This document shows positions 1-7,532 of a stretch of 64,000 bases of DNA, piece by piece. How positions within the stretch are numbered: the stretch's first letter is position 1; the number at the start of each line of letters is the position of its first letter. The notes under the pieces are model-generated. The model did not search any database, was not told the origin of the DNA, and saw only the letters and a list, made by a program, of their open reading frames with translations. Source of the DNA: Ruminococcus bromii (lineage in GTDB: Bacteria; Bacillota; Clostridia; Oscillospirales; Acutalibacteraceae); assembly GCF_002834235.1 (NCBI RefSeq), contig NZ_NNBY01000042.1:1-64000 (forward strand), written 5' to 3'. Made by a program: the position numbers and the translations under genes.

Positions 1-42
1 CTGCTTGTAAGGCAGATGCTCTCCCAGCTGAGCTATGCTCCC
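1..42 (-). tRNA. tRNA-Val (anticodon TAC), 3' part outside window
   Basis: Read on the minus strand the sequence begins with acceptor bases GGGAGCA, then TA and a D-arm (GCTCAGCTGGGAGAGC), followed by an anticodon arm whose loop is CTTACAA, giving anticodon TAC for valine. This matches the layout of bacterial tRNA-Val closely. The variable loop, T-arm and acceptor 3' strand lie beyond base 1, so only the 5' half is seen. A strong sigma-A promoter sits 64 bases upstream, so this may be the first gene of a tRNA cluster running out of the window. Confidence 0.9.
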
Positions 43-105
43 ACATGCCTTTGTCGCTCTATCGAAGTTCTGTTGAATTTCGAATATCTCTCAGCGACAG
101 ATATT

Positions 106-134
106 ATAATACTACAACTTGTTCCAAATGTCAA
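106..134 (-). promoter_or_regulatory. Sigma-A promoter of the tRNA gene
   Basis: On the minus strand TTGACA (129-134) and TATTAT (106-111) are separated by exactly 17 bases. The expected start is about 55 bases before the mature tRNA 5' end, as for a leader removed by RNase P. Confidence 0.8.
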
Positions 135-205
135 CACTTTTTTGAAATTTTTTTCATTTTTACGAGTGACGTCACGAACATTTGCGACAAGGCCTTTAAA
201 AATCT

Positions 206-1096
206 TTATTCTTTGCTGTTTTTCTCTGCAATCAGCTTTTCAAGGTCATCCTTTGTAAAGACATATTTCTTATTGCAGAAGTGACAGGTTGCAACGGCAA
301 CACCCTGTTCATTGACCATAGAACGGATATCGTCATCGCTGAGGGTACAAAAATAATTTTCAAGCTTTTCTTTTGAACAACCGCAAACATACTTAACAGG
401 GTTTTCGTCAAGCACTTCAACCTCAAAGCCTTTGAGGGCTGTTTTGCAGATATCGAGAATACTCATACCCTTTGCAAGCATTGTTGTAACGGGTTCAAGC
501 TCTGCAATATTCTTTTCAAGCTTGTCGATAACAGTATCGTCTGCACCCGGAAGAAGTTGAATAAGCAATCCGCCTGCAAGCAAAACCTCGCCGTCCTCTT
601 TGTCAATCAGCACACCCAAGGCACAAACTGTGGGAATCTGTTCGCTTGTTGCGTAGTAGTTTGCAATATCCTCGGCAATTTCACCGCTGACAAGCTCAAC
701 CTGACCTATGTACGGATCGCCTGAGCCGTAGTCACGCATAACATTTAGCGTACCTGTTCTGCCGACTGCTTGTGCAACATTGATTTTGCCGTTTTCGTAA
801 TATTCCGTCGGGCAGTCTGCATTGCCGACATAACCCTTTACATTGCCGCTGCTGTCGCCGACTGCAATAACGGGACCGAGTTCACCGTCACCCATTACAC
901 GAAGGTTGACTGACGCATCTTTCTGTTTGAGCATATCGCCCATAATTGAGGTTGCACACAAAAGTCTGCCGAGTGCGGCTGTGGCACTGCGTGAAAGATG
1001 GTGAATCTTCTTTGCGGTAAAAACTATGTCAGAGGCATCAACGCAAGCCGCCATAATCGCACCGTCAGATGTAATACAACGAATTATTTTATCCAT
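206..1096 (-). CDS. hslO: Hsp33 redox-regulated chaperone
   Basis: The 296-residue product is the expected length for Hsp33, a cytoplasmic holdase switched on by oxidative unfolding. The N-terminal substrate-binding domain runs to about residue 225. The C-terminal zinc switch is complete: Cys238-x-Cys240 (VCGCS) and Cys271-x-x-Cys274 (CHFC), the four cysteines that bind zinc when reduced and form two disulfides when oxidised. It is the last gene of a leftward operon after yerC and a methyltransferase, starting 5 bases after the methyltransferase stop. The ATG at 1096 follows an AAAGGATAACC Shine-Dalgarno region. I see no clear terminator between it and the tRNA promoter. Confidence 0.96.
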   Translation of the reverse strand: MDKIIRCITSDGAIMAACVDASDIVFTAKKIHHLSRSATAALGRLLCATSIMGDMLKQKDASVNLRVMGDGELGPVIAVGDSSGNVKGYVGNADCPTEYYENGKINVAQAVGRTGTLNVMRDYGSGDPYIGQVELVSGEIAEDIANYYATSEQIPTVCALGVLIDKEDGEVLLAGGLLIQLLPGADDTVIDKLEKNIAELEPVTTMLAKGMSILDICKTALKGFEVEVLDENPVKYVCGCSKEKLENYFCTLSDDDIRSMVNEQGVAVATCHFCNKKYVFTKDDLEKLIAEKNSKE

Positions 1097-1101
1097 ATCG
1101 G

Positions 1102-1878
1102 TTATCCTTTCGATTCATTAAACTCTTTGTTGCGTGATTTTTTCATCCTTGCAACATAAATTGCCCTCTGTTCATCCGCCTTCGGGCTTTCAAGGGTAAG
1201 GTCGCCGTAAACAGCCTCTACTTCAAAACCTGCATCCGTGAGCATTTTTTTGATTTCATCATCTGTATAGGCTCTTTCCGAAAAGCTTTCGGACGAACGA
1301 TAATACACACCGTTTTCTTCCTCAAAGAAATCAAGGTCGATTTTTACCTTGTTATCATCTTCGGGAGTGTTTTGCCATACGCAGAAAACGCTGTCGTTTT
1401 CATACACAAAGGTATTATCCGCAAGAACATTTTTATGCTTGTACACCGTGTTGACATCAAAAATAAACAGACCGTCATCGTCCATAAAAAGTCCCACACG
1501 GTCAAATGTCTTTGCAACATCTTCAATTTTTGTAAGATGATTTATGCTGTCGAGAGTACACACACAGGTATTTATTGTACCATACAAGTCAATACGCTGC
1601 ATCTTCTGCCTTAAAAACAGGATATCAAGCCCTTCTTCGGAGGCACTTTGCATTGCCTCGCTGAGCATTTCCGTACTGTAATCAATTCCGAAAACATCCA
1701 CTCCCCGCTTTTTCAAAAGTCGGGTAAGAGTTCCCGTTCCGCAGGCAAGGTCAAGCGTTATGCCCATATCATGACCGAAACTTTCGGCAAGCTTTAAAAT
1801 ATAGTCACAGCGTTTTTCATAGCAGGCGTCCTGCATAAGTCCGTCATAAAATCGGGCAAATGACAAATAGCTCGGCAT
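1102..1878 (-). CDS. Class I SAM-dependent methyltransferase
   Basis: This is a 258-residue cytosolic protein with a Rossmann-type methyltransferase core. Motif I is DLACGTGT at residues 43-50 and the acidic ribose-binding residue lies in GIDYS at 64-68. It resembles the family commonly annotated as class I SAM-dependent methyltransferase in Clostridia. The substrate cannot be predicted. Its ATG overlaps the yerC stop codon (TAATG), so the two are translationally coupled, and hslO follows directly. A role tied to Hsp33 is not implied by the sequence. Confidence 0.85.
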   Translation of the reverse strand: MPSYLSFARFYDGLMQDACYEKRCDYILKLAESFGHDMGITLDLACGTGTLTRLLKKRGVDVFGIDYSTEMLSEAMQSASEEGLDILFLRQKMQRIDLYGTINTCVCTLDSINHLTKIEDVAKTFDRVGLFMDDDGLFIFDVNTVYKHKNVLADNTFVYENDSVFCVWQNTPEDDNKVKIDLDFFEEENGVYYRSSESFSERAYTDDEIKKMLTDAGFEVEAVYGDLTLESPKADEQRAIYVARMKKSRNKEFNESKG

Positions 1879-2180
1879 TACTCTTTTTCTCCGTTTTTAA
1901 TTCGGTCAAGCACAAGCGTGTAGCCGTATGTATCGTTGTCAAACAACGCTCTTTTCACTCGGCTGATAGTTGCGGTTGACGCACCTGTTTCCTTAACAAT
2001 TTCGGTATATACTTTTTTTTCGGTAAGCATTTTTGCAACAACAAGACGCTGTGACATGGCTTTAAGCTCTGCACTTGTGCATAAATCTTCAAAAAAGCGA
2101 TAGCAATCTTCCTCGTTTTCAAGAGAAAGAATTGCCTTGAATAAATAGTCGGTAGAATCATTTTTCAGCTTTGAATTCAA
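1878..2180 (-). CDS. yerC: YerC/YecD family TrpR-like transcriptional regulator
   Basis: This 100-residue all-helical protein matches the YerC/YecD family, which shares the TrpR fold. The helix-turn-helix lies at about residues 57-79 (VYTEIVKETGASTATISRVK). The early motif LFKAILSLENEEDCYRFFEDL and the phrase ELKAMSQRL are family hallmarks. It is probably a small DNA-binding repressor; effector and targets are unknown. It is the first gene of the yerC-methyltransferase-hslO operon and is preceded by GGAGGAAA and a plausible promoter at 2244-2272. Confidence 0.88.
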   Translation of the reverse strand: MNSKLKNDSTDYLFKAILSLENEEDCYRFFEDLCTSAELKAMSQRLVVAKMLTEKKVYTEIVKETGASTATISRVKRALFDNDTYGYTLVLDRIKNGEKE

Positions 2181-2243
2181 AACCGTTTCCTCCTTAATTT
2201 TGTTTCCGTAAATTTTGCAAACAATATGTTTTCATACACTAAA

Positions 2244-2272
2244 ATTTTAACACACAAAAGTACGAAAGTAAA
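2244..2272 (-). promoter_or_regulatory. Putative promoter of the yerC operon
   Basis: TTTACT (2267-2272) and TAAAAT (2244-2249) on the minus strand are 17 bases apart. The match to sigma-A consensus is moderate. Confidence 0.5.
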
Positions 2273-2343
2273 GTAAAAACTGCTTTTTCGTCTTTTTTTA
2301 CGAAATTTGCCTGTGATTTTTTACACATAAATTTATGCAAACA

Positions 2344-2375
2344 CAAAACAGCCGTCCGACTGAACAGCTGTTTTG
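2344..2375 (-). terminator. Terminator-like hairpin after sigG
   Basis: A 9-bp perfect inverted repeat (CAAAACAGC at 2344-2352, GCTGTTTTG at 2367-2375) lies just downstream of sigG. The uridine tract after it is weak (TGTTTGC), so termination may be partial. Confidence 0.5.
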
Positions 2376-2384
2376 CACTTACGG

Positions 2385-3167
2385 TTAAATGTTTTTCTTT
2401 ATCGTATCGAGAGCGCCTTTTTCAATACGGCTGACCTGTGCCTGTGAAATTCCTATTTCAGCCGCAACCTCCATCTGAGTTTTGCCACGAAAAAACCTCA
2501 TTGAAAGAATCCGCTTTTCCCTGTCCGAAAGATTTGTAATTGCCTCTTTTACGGCAATTTCTTCAAGCCATGTTGAATCGTCATTCTTATCGCCTATCTG
2601 ATCCATTACATATATAGTATCGTTTCCGTCCGAAAACACGGGTTCATAAAGTGACACCGGCTCGACAATTGCCTCAAGCGCAAGCACCACCTGTTCCTTT
2701 GGCATCTCCATAATTTTGGCGATTTCTTCAACAGTCGGCTCACGGTTGTTTTTATTTGTGAGCTGTTCTTTTATCTGCATTGCACGGTAAGCCGTGTCCC
2801 TCATTGAGCGTGAAACCCTGACTGAGTTGTTGTCACGCAGAAACCGTCTGATTTCACCGATTATCATAGGCACTCCGTAGGTGCTGAATCTTACATCAAG
2901 CGTCGGATTAAAATTGTCAATCGCCTTGATAAGCCCGATTACACCCACCTGAAACAAATCGTCGGGATTTTCACCCCTGTTTGTAAATCTTTGAATTACG
3001 GACAGCACAAGCCGCAAATTTCCGTTAATCATCTTGTCTCTTGCCTTTTTCTTTTCGGCAGGAGAACCGTTTTTGATTATATTAAGCAGTTCCCGTTTTT
3101 CGCTTTCTTTAAGCAGTTTAAGCTGTGATGTGTTTACTCCGCAGATTTCAACTTTTCCGTATTGCAA
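2385..3167 (-). CDS. sigG: RNA polymerase sporulation sigma factor sigma-G
   Basis: The 260-residue protein closely follows Bacillus SigG: the N-terminal KVEICGVNTSQL (SigG-specific), region 2 with GNLRLVLSVIQRFTNRGENP, DLFQVGVIGLIKAIDNF and RFSTYGVPMIIGEIRRFLRD, and a C-terminal region 4 helix-turn-helix around 230-255 (EVAAEIGISQAQVSRIEKG). Sigma-G directs late forespore transcription. The start is a TTG at 3167 preceded by GGGGG; this places KVEICGV at the family position. In many spore formers sigG follows spoIIGA-sigE, but no such genes lie upstream here; the next gene is a divergent GntR regulator. Confidence 0.95.
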   Translation of the reverse strand: MQYGKVEICGVNTSQLKLLKESEKRELLNIIKNGSPAEKKKARDKMINGNLRLVLSVIQRFTNRGENPDDLFQVGVIGLIKAIDNFNPTLDVRFSTYGVPMIIGEIRRFLRDNNSVRVSRSMRDTAYRAMQIKEQLTNKNNREPTVEEIAKIMEMPKEQVVLALEAIVEPVSLYEPVFSDGNDTIYVMDQIGDKNDDSTWLEEIAVKEAITNLSDREKRILSMRFFRGKTQMEVAAEIGISQAQVSRIEKGALDTIKKNI

Positions 3168-3280
3168 AGAATTACCCCCGAATCTGAATTTTAATCGGTT
3201 TTGTCTTTACAATAGTTATTGACGGTTTTACCGCTTTTATACTTTGAGTAATTTTTTTAAAAAGTTTTCTAAACTTTAAA

Positions 3281-3317
3281 ATTGTACATTGACAATGGTA
3301 CAATCAAATGGTACAAT
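3281..3317 (+). promoter_or_regulatory. Promoter with repeated half-sites (likely GntR operator)
   Basis: TTGACA (3289-3294) and TACAAT (3312-3317) are 17 bases apart. The same stretch holds ATTGTAC (3281-3287) as an inverted partner of GTACAAT (3298-3304), and a second GTACAAT (3311-3317) lies 13 bases later overlapping the -10. Repeated half-sites across the promoter fit autoregulation by the YtrA-type repressor encoded just downstream. Confidence 0.75.
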
Positions 3318-3379
3318 TTAAGTGTAGAATTAGCCATGTTATACAAATTCGCATATAAATCATTAAAAGGAGGACGGCT

Positions 3380-3757
3380 ATGTTTACAATTGATTTCACA
3401 AGCCGTGTGCCGATTTACGAGCAGATTTGCAACAATGTAATCAGACTTGCATCGGCGGGTGTGTTCAAATCGGGTGACAGACTGCCGCCTGTACGAACGG
3501 TTGCAAAAGAAATAGGAGTAAACCCGAATACCGTTGCAAAGGCATACCGCACGCTTGAAATTGACGGCTACATTTACTCAACTGTCGGCAGAGGAACATT
3601 TATGACCGACAAGCTGACAAAAGACACGGCATACAGAGATATGGCTCTGAAAGCATTCAGAGAAGCCACCAAAAATGCAGAACTGTACAGCGTTCCCCGC
3701 CAACAGCTTATTGACATTATTGACGCCATATACGAAGGAGGCGGTAAGAATGATTGA
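3380..3757 (+). CDS. GntR family (YtrA subfamily) transcriptional repressor
   Basis: The 125-residue protein has an N-terminal winged helix-turn-helix (about 10-75) with the GntR signature SGDRLPPVRTVAKEIGVNPN and the wing GRGTFM. The C-terminal part is only about 45 residues, typical of the YtrA subfamily, which usually dimerises and controls adjacent ABC transporter genes. It is preceded by AAGGAGGAC. Its end overlaps the ABC ATPase start by 8 bases, so the three genes form an operon. The upstream promoter carries repeated GTACAAT half-sites that probably are its operator. Confidence 0.93.
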   Translation: MFTIDFTSRVPIYEQICNNVIRLASAGVFKSGDRLPPVRTVAKEIGVNPNTVAKAYRTLEIDGYIYSTVGRGTFMTDKLTKDTAYRDMALKAFREATKNAELYSVPRQQLIDIIDAIYEGGGKND

Positions 3758-4646
3758 GGTTAATCACATAACAAAAAGGTTCGGTAAGGTAACTGCCGTT
3801 GATGATTTTACGCTCGACATAAACCGAGGCTCCGTACTCGGCATTGTCGGAAGCAACGGCGGCGGAAAATCAACACTTCTGAGAATTTTGTCAGGTGTGT
3901 TTGATGCTGACAACGGTGAAGTTAAAATTAACGGTCAGAACATTTATAACAATCCGTCTGTAAAGGGCGAATGTTTTTTTATTCCCGATTTTCCGTATTT
4001 TTCAAACAGCGCAACACTCGAAAACACGGCATACCTTTACCGCAGTCTTTACCCGAATTGGAACGAGAACGCTTTCAGACAATTTTGCTCCGTGTTTCCT
4101 ATTGACCCTGATGCAAAAATAATTGATATGTCAAAAGGTATGCAAAGACAGGCGGCTTTGATATTGGCGATTTCAACCTGTCCGAGATATCTTTTGCTTG
4201 ATGAAATTTTTGACGGACTCGATCCGGTTGTCCGCCGTCTTGTAAAGAAAATTCTCATTGACAATGTTTCCGCAAACGATATGACCGTTGTCATTGCGTC
4301 ACACAATCTGCGTGAGCTTGAAGAATTGTGCGACAGAATCTGCCTTATCCACAAGGGCAAGTTGCTTCTTGAGCGTGAAATTGATGAAATCAAGCTTGGA
4401 CTCCGCAAGGTTCAGGTTGCGTTCACGGAAGTTCCCGACAATTCGTTCTTTGAAGAAATCAATGTTATCAATTTGTGGAGAAACGGAAATATATTCAACC
4501 TTACAATCAGAGGAACGGAAGATGAGTTTATGCCAAAGCTTGAGGAGCGTAAACCTCTTTACATTTCAGCCGTTCCGATGACATTGGAGGAAATTTTTAT
4601 AAGTGAAATGGGGGCAGCAGGTTATGACGCAGAAAACATCATTTAA
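3750..4646 (+). CDS. ABC transporter ATP-binding protein (YtrB-like)
   Basis: From the ATG at 3750 (Shine-Dalgarno GAAGGAGGCGG inside the previous gene) the product is 298 residues. The Walker A is GSNGGGKST (residues 34-42), with Gly replacing the usual Ala. The signature is degenerate, SKGMQRQ instead of LSGGQ, and Walker B is YLLLDEIFDGLD. The C-terminal third is the extra domain usual for ABC-2 type exporters. It should pair with the permease that follows; substrate is unknown. Related ytr operons respond to cell-wall-active antibiotics, but this is family knowledge only. Confidence 0.93.
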   Translation: MIEVNHITKRFGKVTAVDDFTLDINRGSVLGIVGSNGGGKSTLLRILSGVFDADNGEVKINGQNIYNNPSVKGECFFIPDFPYFSNSATLENTAYLYRSLYPNWNENAFRQFCSVFPIDPDAKIIDMSKGMQRQAALILAISTCPRYLLLDEIFDGLDPVVRRLVKKILIDNVSANDMTVVIASHNLRELEELCDRICLIHKGKLLLEREIDEIKLGLRKVQVAFTEVPDNSFFEEINVINLWRNGNIFNLTIRGTEDEFMPKLEERKPLYISAVPMTLEEIFISEMGAAGYDAENII

Positions 4647-6801
4647 AAGCAGAATGAAACAGGCATTTTCATTCTTCCGCAGTGACCTGAGAGCCTGTAC
4701 TCCGTTGCTTGTGGTATTCGGACTTATCTCGGCTGTAACAGTTGTAATCTGCTACACAATATGCGTTGTGCTTGGCGATGATATGACCTTTACAGGTGCA
4801 TTGTTAAGTCTTAATTTTCTCGGAGTTACGAACTCAGGCACAGGCATAATCGAGATTTTCCAGTATTCATCGGCAAACCTCATTTATCTTATTTCAATAA
4901 TATTTACAATCATCTACACGGTGCGAATTTATTCGTATCTGCACAATAAACGCAAGGCTGATTTGTACGGTTCTCTGCCGATTGGCAGGTCAACGCTGTT
5001 TGTCACAAAAACAGCGTCGGCATACCTCATGTCAATTATCCCGACATTATTCTTCCTCGGAGTGATTTCAATTATCACGGTCTGCACGGGAAATTCCGTA
5101 ATAAGCGAGCTTAGTTCGATGTTCCTCAAAATATGCCTCGGAACACTTGCATCAATCTCGTTTTTCGGTCTTATTGCAATTTGTTGCGGAACAATGCTCA
5201 ACTCCGTGCTTATGTTCATTGCGGTTTGCGTAGCTTATCCGCTTTCCGCAATCTTCATCAAAGGCATTGTTGTGGGTTGTTTTGACGGCTTTTATGTCGG
5301 CATTTTCAAAGACAGCATTATCATGAACGCACTCAATCCGCTTGCCGCATATGACGGAATCAACATTATTTACTGGCTGATTTTCTCGGTTGCTTGTATT
5401 GTTCTCGGTGCTTTTCTTGCAAAAAAGAGAAAAGCGGAAAGAGCACAGTCGGCATTTGCATTCCACCTTCCATGCTACATAATCAAGGTGCTTGTTTCGT
5501 TCCTTGCAGGTATGTTCCTCGGTGTGCTTTTCGGCTCGGTAAATGTTCTCGGCGGATATGCGGGTTTTGTTTTCGGATTTATTCTTGCAAGCGTTCCCGT
5601 TTACATAATAGTTCATCTTATTTTGTACAGAGGCTTTTCAAAGCTTATCAAAACCTCGATTCAGCTTGGTGCGTTAATTATTGTAAGCTGCGTCGGTGTT
5701 GCTCTCTGCTGTTTTGACGCATTCGGCTACAACAGTTATGTACCGAAAACTCAGGATATCAAGAGTGCCGGATTCTATGACGCAAATTCAAACTATCAGG
5801 CAAAAGGCAGTGCTGTCGGCAAAAATCTTAAAGATATGGCTGACGATATTACAGACAAAGACACAATCGCAAATATCCTGAAGGCACATTTCCAACTTGT
5901 TGACAACCGCAATTATTCGGTAAAGAACAAGTTCAAGAACACTTGGGTTTCAATGTTCAAGGACAATGTTCCTGTATTCAGCGAGATTTCAAAAAATCCC
6001 GATTACGCATTTGCCTACACTCTCAACAACGGTAACATCGTTACAAGAACATACAGTTCAACATCGGTTTTTGACGAAACAGAGAGCTATCTTTCAAGCA
6101 CTTATAACGGACTTGACACATCCGACATCATCTATTCAAAGGGCTATATCAAGGCATACAGTCCGCTTGTAAAAGCTGATTACAAGGATATTAACACATT
6201 TATCGTTGCAGGCTTTGACGGCAAAGCAACTGACGATAAGCATCCTGATTTTGTATCAAGCAAAATTATTTATATTGATGATGACGGAACAGTAGATTAT
6301 TCTAAAAATTACAAAAATACAGCCGAAAAAATTAAAGAGGCTTTTCTCAAAGACCTTGATAATTGCAGTGACGAGGACTTTGCGAAAATAGGTCAAATGA
6401 CCGAGTATGCAGATCATGCGCTTGATGTTGCCTATGTCAATTACGGTGAATATGAAAGCTTTATAAAATCCGAACCCGATGCTGTATGTGTGATTGCGAT
6501 TGCAACAGGTGATGTTAATTCGTATTACGATGGAATAAGAAATATGGATTCTTACAACGGCAATACTGCCGCAAGAACACAGGTTGTTTATACTGTTCCC
6601 AAAAGCTTTAAAAACACTATAAAAGCGTTGCAGGAGCTGGGTATTCTGAACAGCAAGCTGTATATGGACAAGGATTATCTGCCGGGTGATTCAACATCTT
6701 ATAAGGAATACGCAGGCGAATATTACTACGATGATTACACCTCCTCATCCGATTTGTATGACTATACAGACGATTCTTATATTGACGACAGCGAATATTG
6801 A
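4603..6801 (+). CDS. ABC-2 type transporter permease with large extracytoplasmic domain
   Basis: The protein is 732 residues from a GTG at 4603, or 725 from the ATG at 4624 (MTQKTSF), which has AGCAGG close upstream; the ATG is a good alternative. Residues about 30-370 hold roughly nine or ten hydrophobic segments, typical of ABC-2 permeases. Residues about 375-732 form a soluble domain likely outside the cell. The last 45 residues are a low-complexity tail rich in Tyr, Asp and Ser (EYYYDDYTSSSDLYDYTDD). It overlaps the ATPase gene and lies in the GntR operon, so it is the membrane half of that exporter. The substrate is unknown. Confidence 0.88.
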   Translation: MKWGQQVMTQKTSFKSRMKQAFSFFRSDLRACTPLLVVFGLISAVTVVICYTICVVLGDDMTFTGALLSLNFLGVTNSGTGIIEIFQYSSANLIYLISIIFTIIYTVRIYSYLHNKRKADLYGSLPIGRSTLFVTKTASAYLMSIIPTLFFLGVISIITVCTGNSVISELSSMFLKICLGTLASISFFGLIAICCGTMLNSVLMFIAVCVAYPLSAIFIKGIVVGCFDGFYVGIFKDSIIMNALNPLAAYDGINIIYWLIFSVACIVLGAFLAKKRKAERAQSAFAFHLPCYIIKVLVSFLAGMFLGVLFGSVNVLGGYAGFVFGFILASVPVYIIVHLILYRGFSKLIKTSIQLGALIIVSCVGVALCCFDAFGYNSYVPKTQDIKSAGFYDANSNYQAKGSAVGKNLKDMADDITDKDTIANILKAHFQLVDNRNYSVKNKFKNTWVSMFKDNVPVFSEISKNPDYAFAYTLNNGNIVTRTYSSTSVFDETESYLSSTYNGLDTSDIIYSKGYIKAYSPLVKADYKDINTFIVAGFDGKATDDKHPDFVSSKIIYIDDDGTVDYSKNYKNTAEKIKEAFLKDLDNCSDEDFAKIGQMTEYADHALDVAYVNYGEYESFIKSEPDAVCVIAIATGDVNSYYDGIRNMDSYNGNTAARTQVVYTVPKSFKNTIKALQELGILNSKLYMDKDYLPGDSTSYKEYAGEYYYDDYTSSSDLYDYTDDSYIDDSEY

Positions 6802-6836
6802 TACAGGCACTACACTACAGGAAAGCAGGATTTTAA

Positions 6837-7382
6837 ATGGAACTTTACAACGGACGACCAACCGACTTAACAGGCAGAGAAGACCGTGAAATCAGAGTAT
6901 ATGACCTTCTCGACAGCCTTGGAATTGAATATCAGCGAACCGACCACGGACACGCTGACACAATGGAGGCTTGCAACGAGATTGACGCTGTGCTTGATGT
7001 GCTTATTTGCAAAAATCTGTTCCTTTGCAACAGGCAGAAAACCGACTTCTATCTTCTTATGATGCCGGGTGACAAACCTTTTAAAACAAAGGAACTGTCA
7101 AAGCAAATCGGAAGTGCAAGACTTTCATTTGCAACTCCCGATTTTATGCTTGAATTTCTCGACATCAAGCCGGGTGCGGTGAGCGTTATGGGGCTTATGA
7201 ATGACAAGGACAATCGAGTAAGACTTCTTGTTGACGAGGATGTTCTCAAGGGCGAATATGTCGGCTGTCATCCGTGTGTAAACACCTCAAGTTTAAAAAT
7301 CAAAACAGCCGATGTTTTCGGAAAATATCTTGATGCGGTTCACCACACCGCAACAACCGTAAAGCTTATCGGTGAAGATTAA
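6837..7382 (+). CDS. YbaK/ProX-type aminoacyl-tRNA deacylase
   Basis: This 181-residue protein has the YbaK/ProRS-editing fold: RVYDLLDSLGIEYQRTDHGHADTME near the start and PGAVSVMGLMNDKDNRVRLLVD followed by HPCVNTSSLKI. Free-standing ProX-type proteins hydrolyse mischarged alanyl-tRNA(Pro) and related species in the cytosol. It starts 35 bases after the ABC permease with GGAAAGCAGGA as ribosome-binding region, and a strong terminator follows, so it may be co-transcribed with the transporter. The precise aminoacyl-tRNA specificity cannot be told from sequence. Confidence 0.88.
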   Translation: MELYNGRPTDLTGREDREIRVYDLLDSLGIEYQRTDHGHADTMEACNEIDAVLDVLICKNLFLCNRQKTDFYLLMMPGDKPFKTKELSKQIGSARLSFATPDFMLEFLDIKPGAVSVMGLMNDKDNRVRLLVDEDVLKGEYVGCHPCVNTSSLKIKTADVFGKYLDAVHHTATTVKLIGED

Positions 7383-7406
7383 GTGTAGAAATCATTAAAA
7401 GTATTA

Positions 7407-7448
7407 AACGGCAACGGGATAAATTTTTCCGTTGCCGTTTCGTTTTTT
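7407..7448 (+). terminator. Rho-independent terminator
   Basis: An 11-bp perfect stem (AACGGCAACGG / CCGTTGCCGTT) with an 11-base loop is followed by TCGTTTTTT. It ends the GntR-ABC-ProX unit. Confidence 0.93.
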
Positions 7449-7457
7449 ACAGAACAT

Positions 7458-7494
7458 AACTGCCCCCGAACCTTTGAAAGATTCGGGGGCAGTT
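7458..7494 (-). terminator. Strong hairpin between convergent genes
   Basis: A perfect 13-bp inverted repeat (7458-7470 and 7482-7494, GC-rich core TGCCCCCGAA) with an 11-base loop lies beyond the end of the leftward surface-protein gene. It has no clear T-run on either side, so it may act as a 3' stabilising hairpin as well as a terminator. Confidence 0.6.
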
Positions 7495-7532
7495 GTCTGA
7501 ATATTAAGAAAAATGAGTGTCAATTATTTGAT

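Noticed and set aside
166-175. Perfect palindrome GTGACGTCAC near the tRNA promoter
   Set aside because: A 10-bp palindrome can occur by chance; there is only one copy and it lies upstream of a tRNA promoter that needs no operator.
160-205. Possible fourth copy of the hairpin-headed element after hslO (contains GTTCGTGA on the minus strand)
   Set aside because: Only eight bases match; the head hairpin and the CCCGAGCG block are missing.
5152-5616. 154-codon frame on the minus strand within the ABC permease
   Set aside because: Antisense shadow of a strongly predicted membrane protein; no ribosome-binding site and low-complexity composition.
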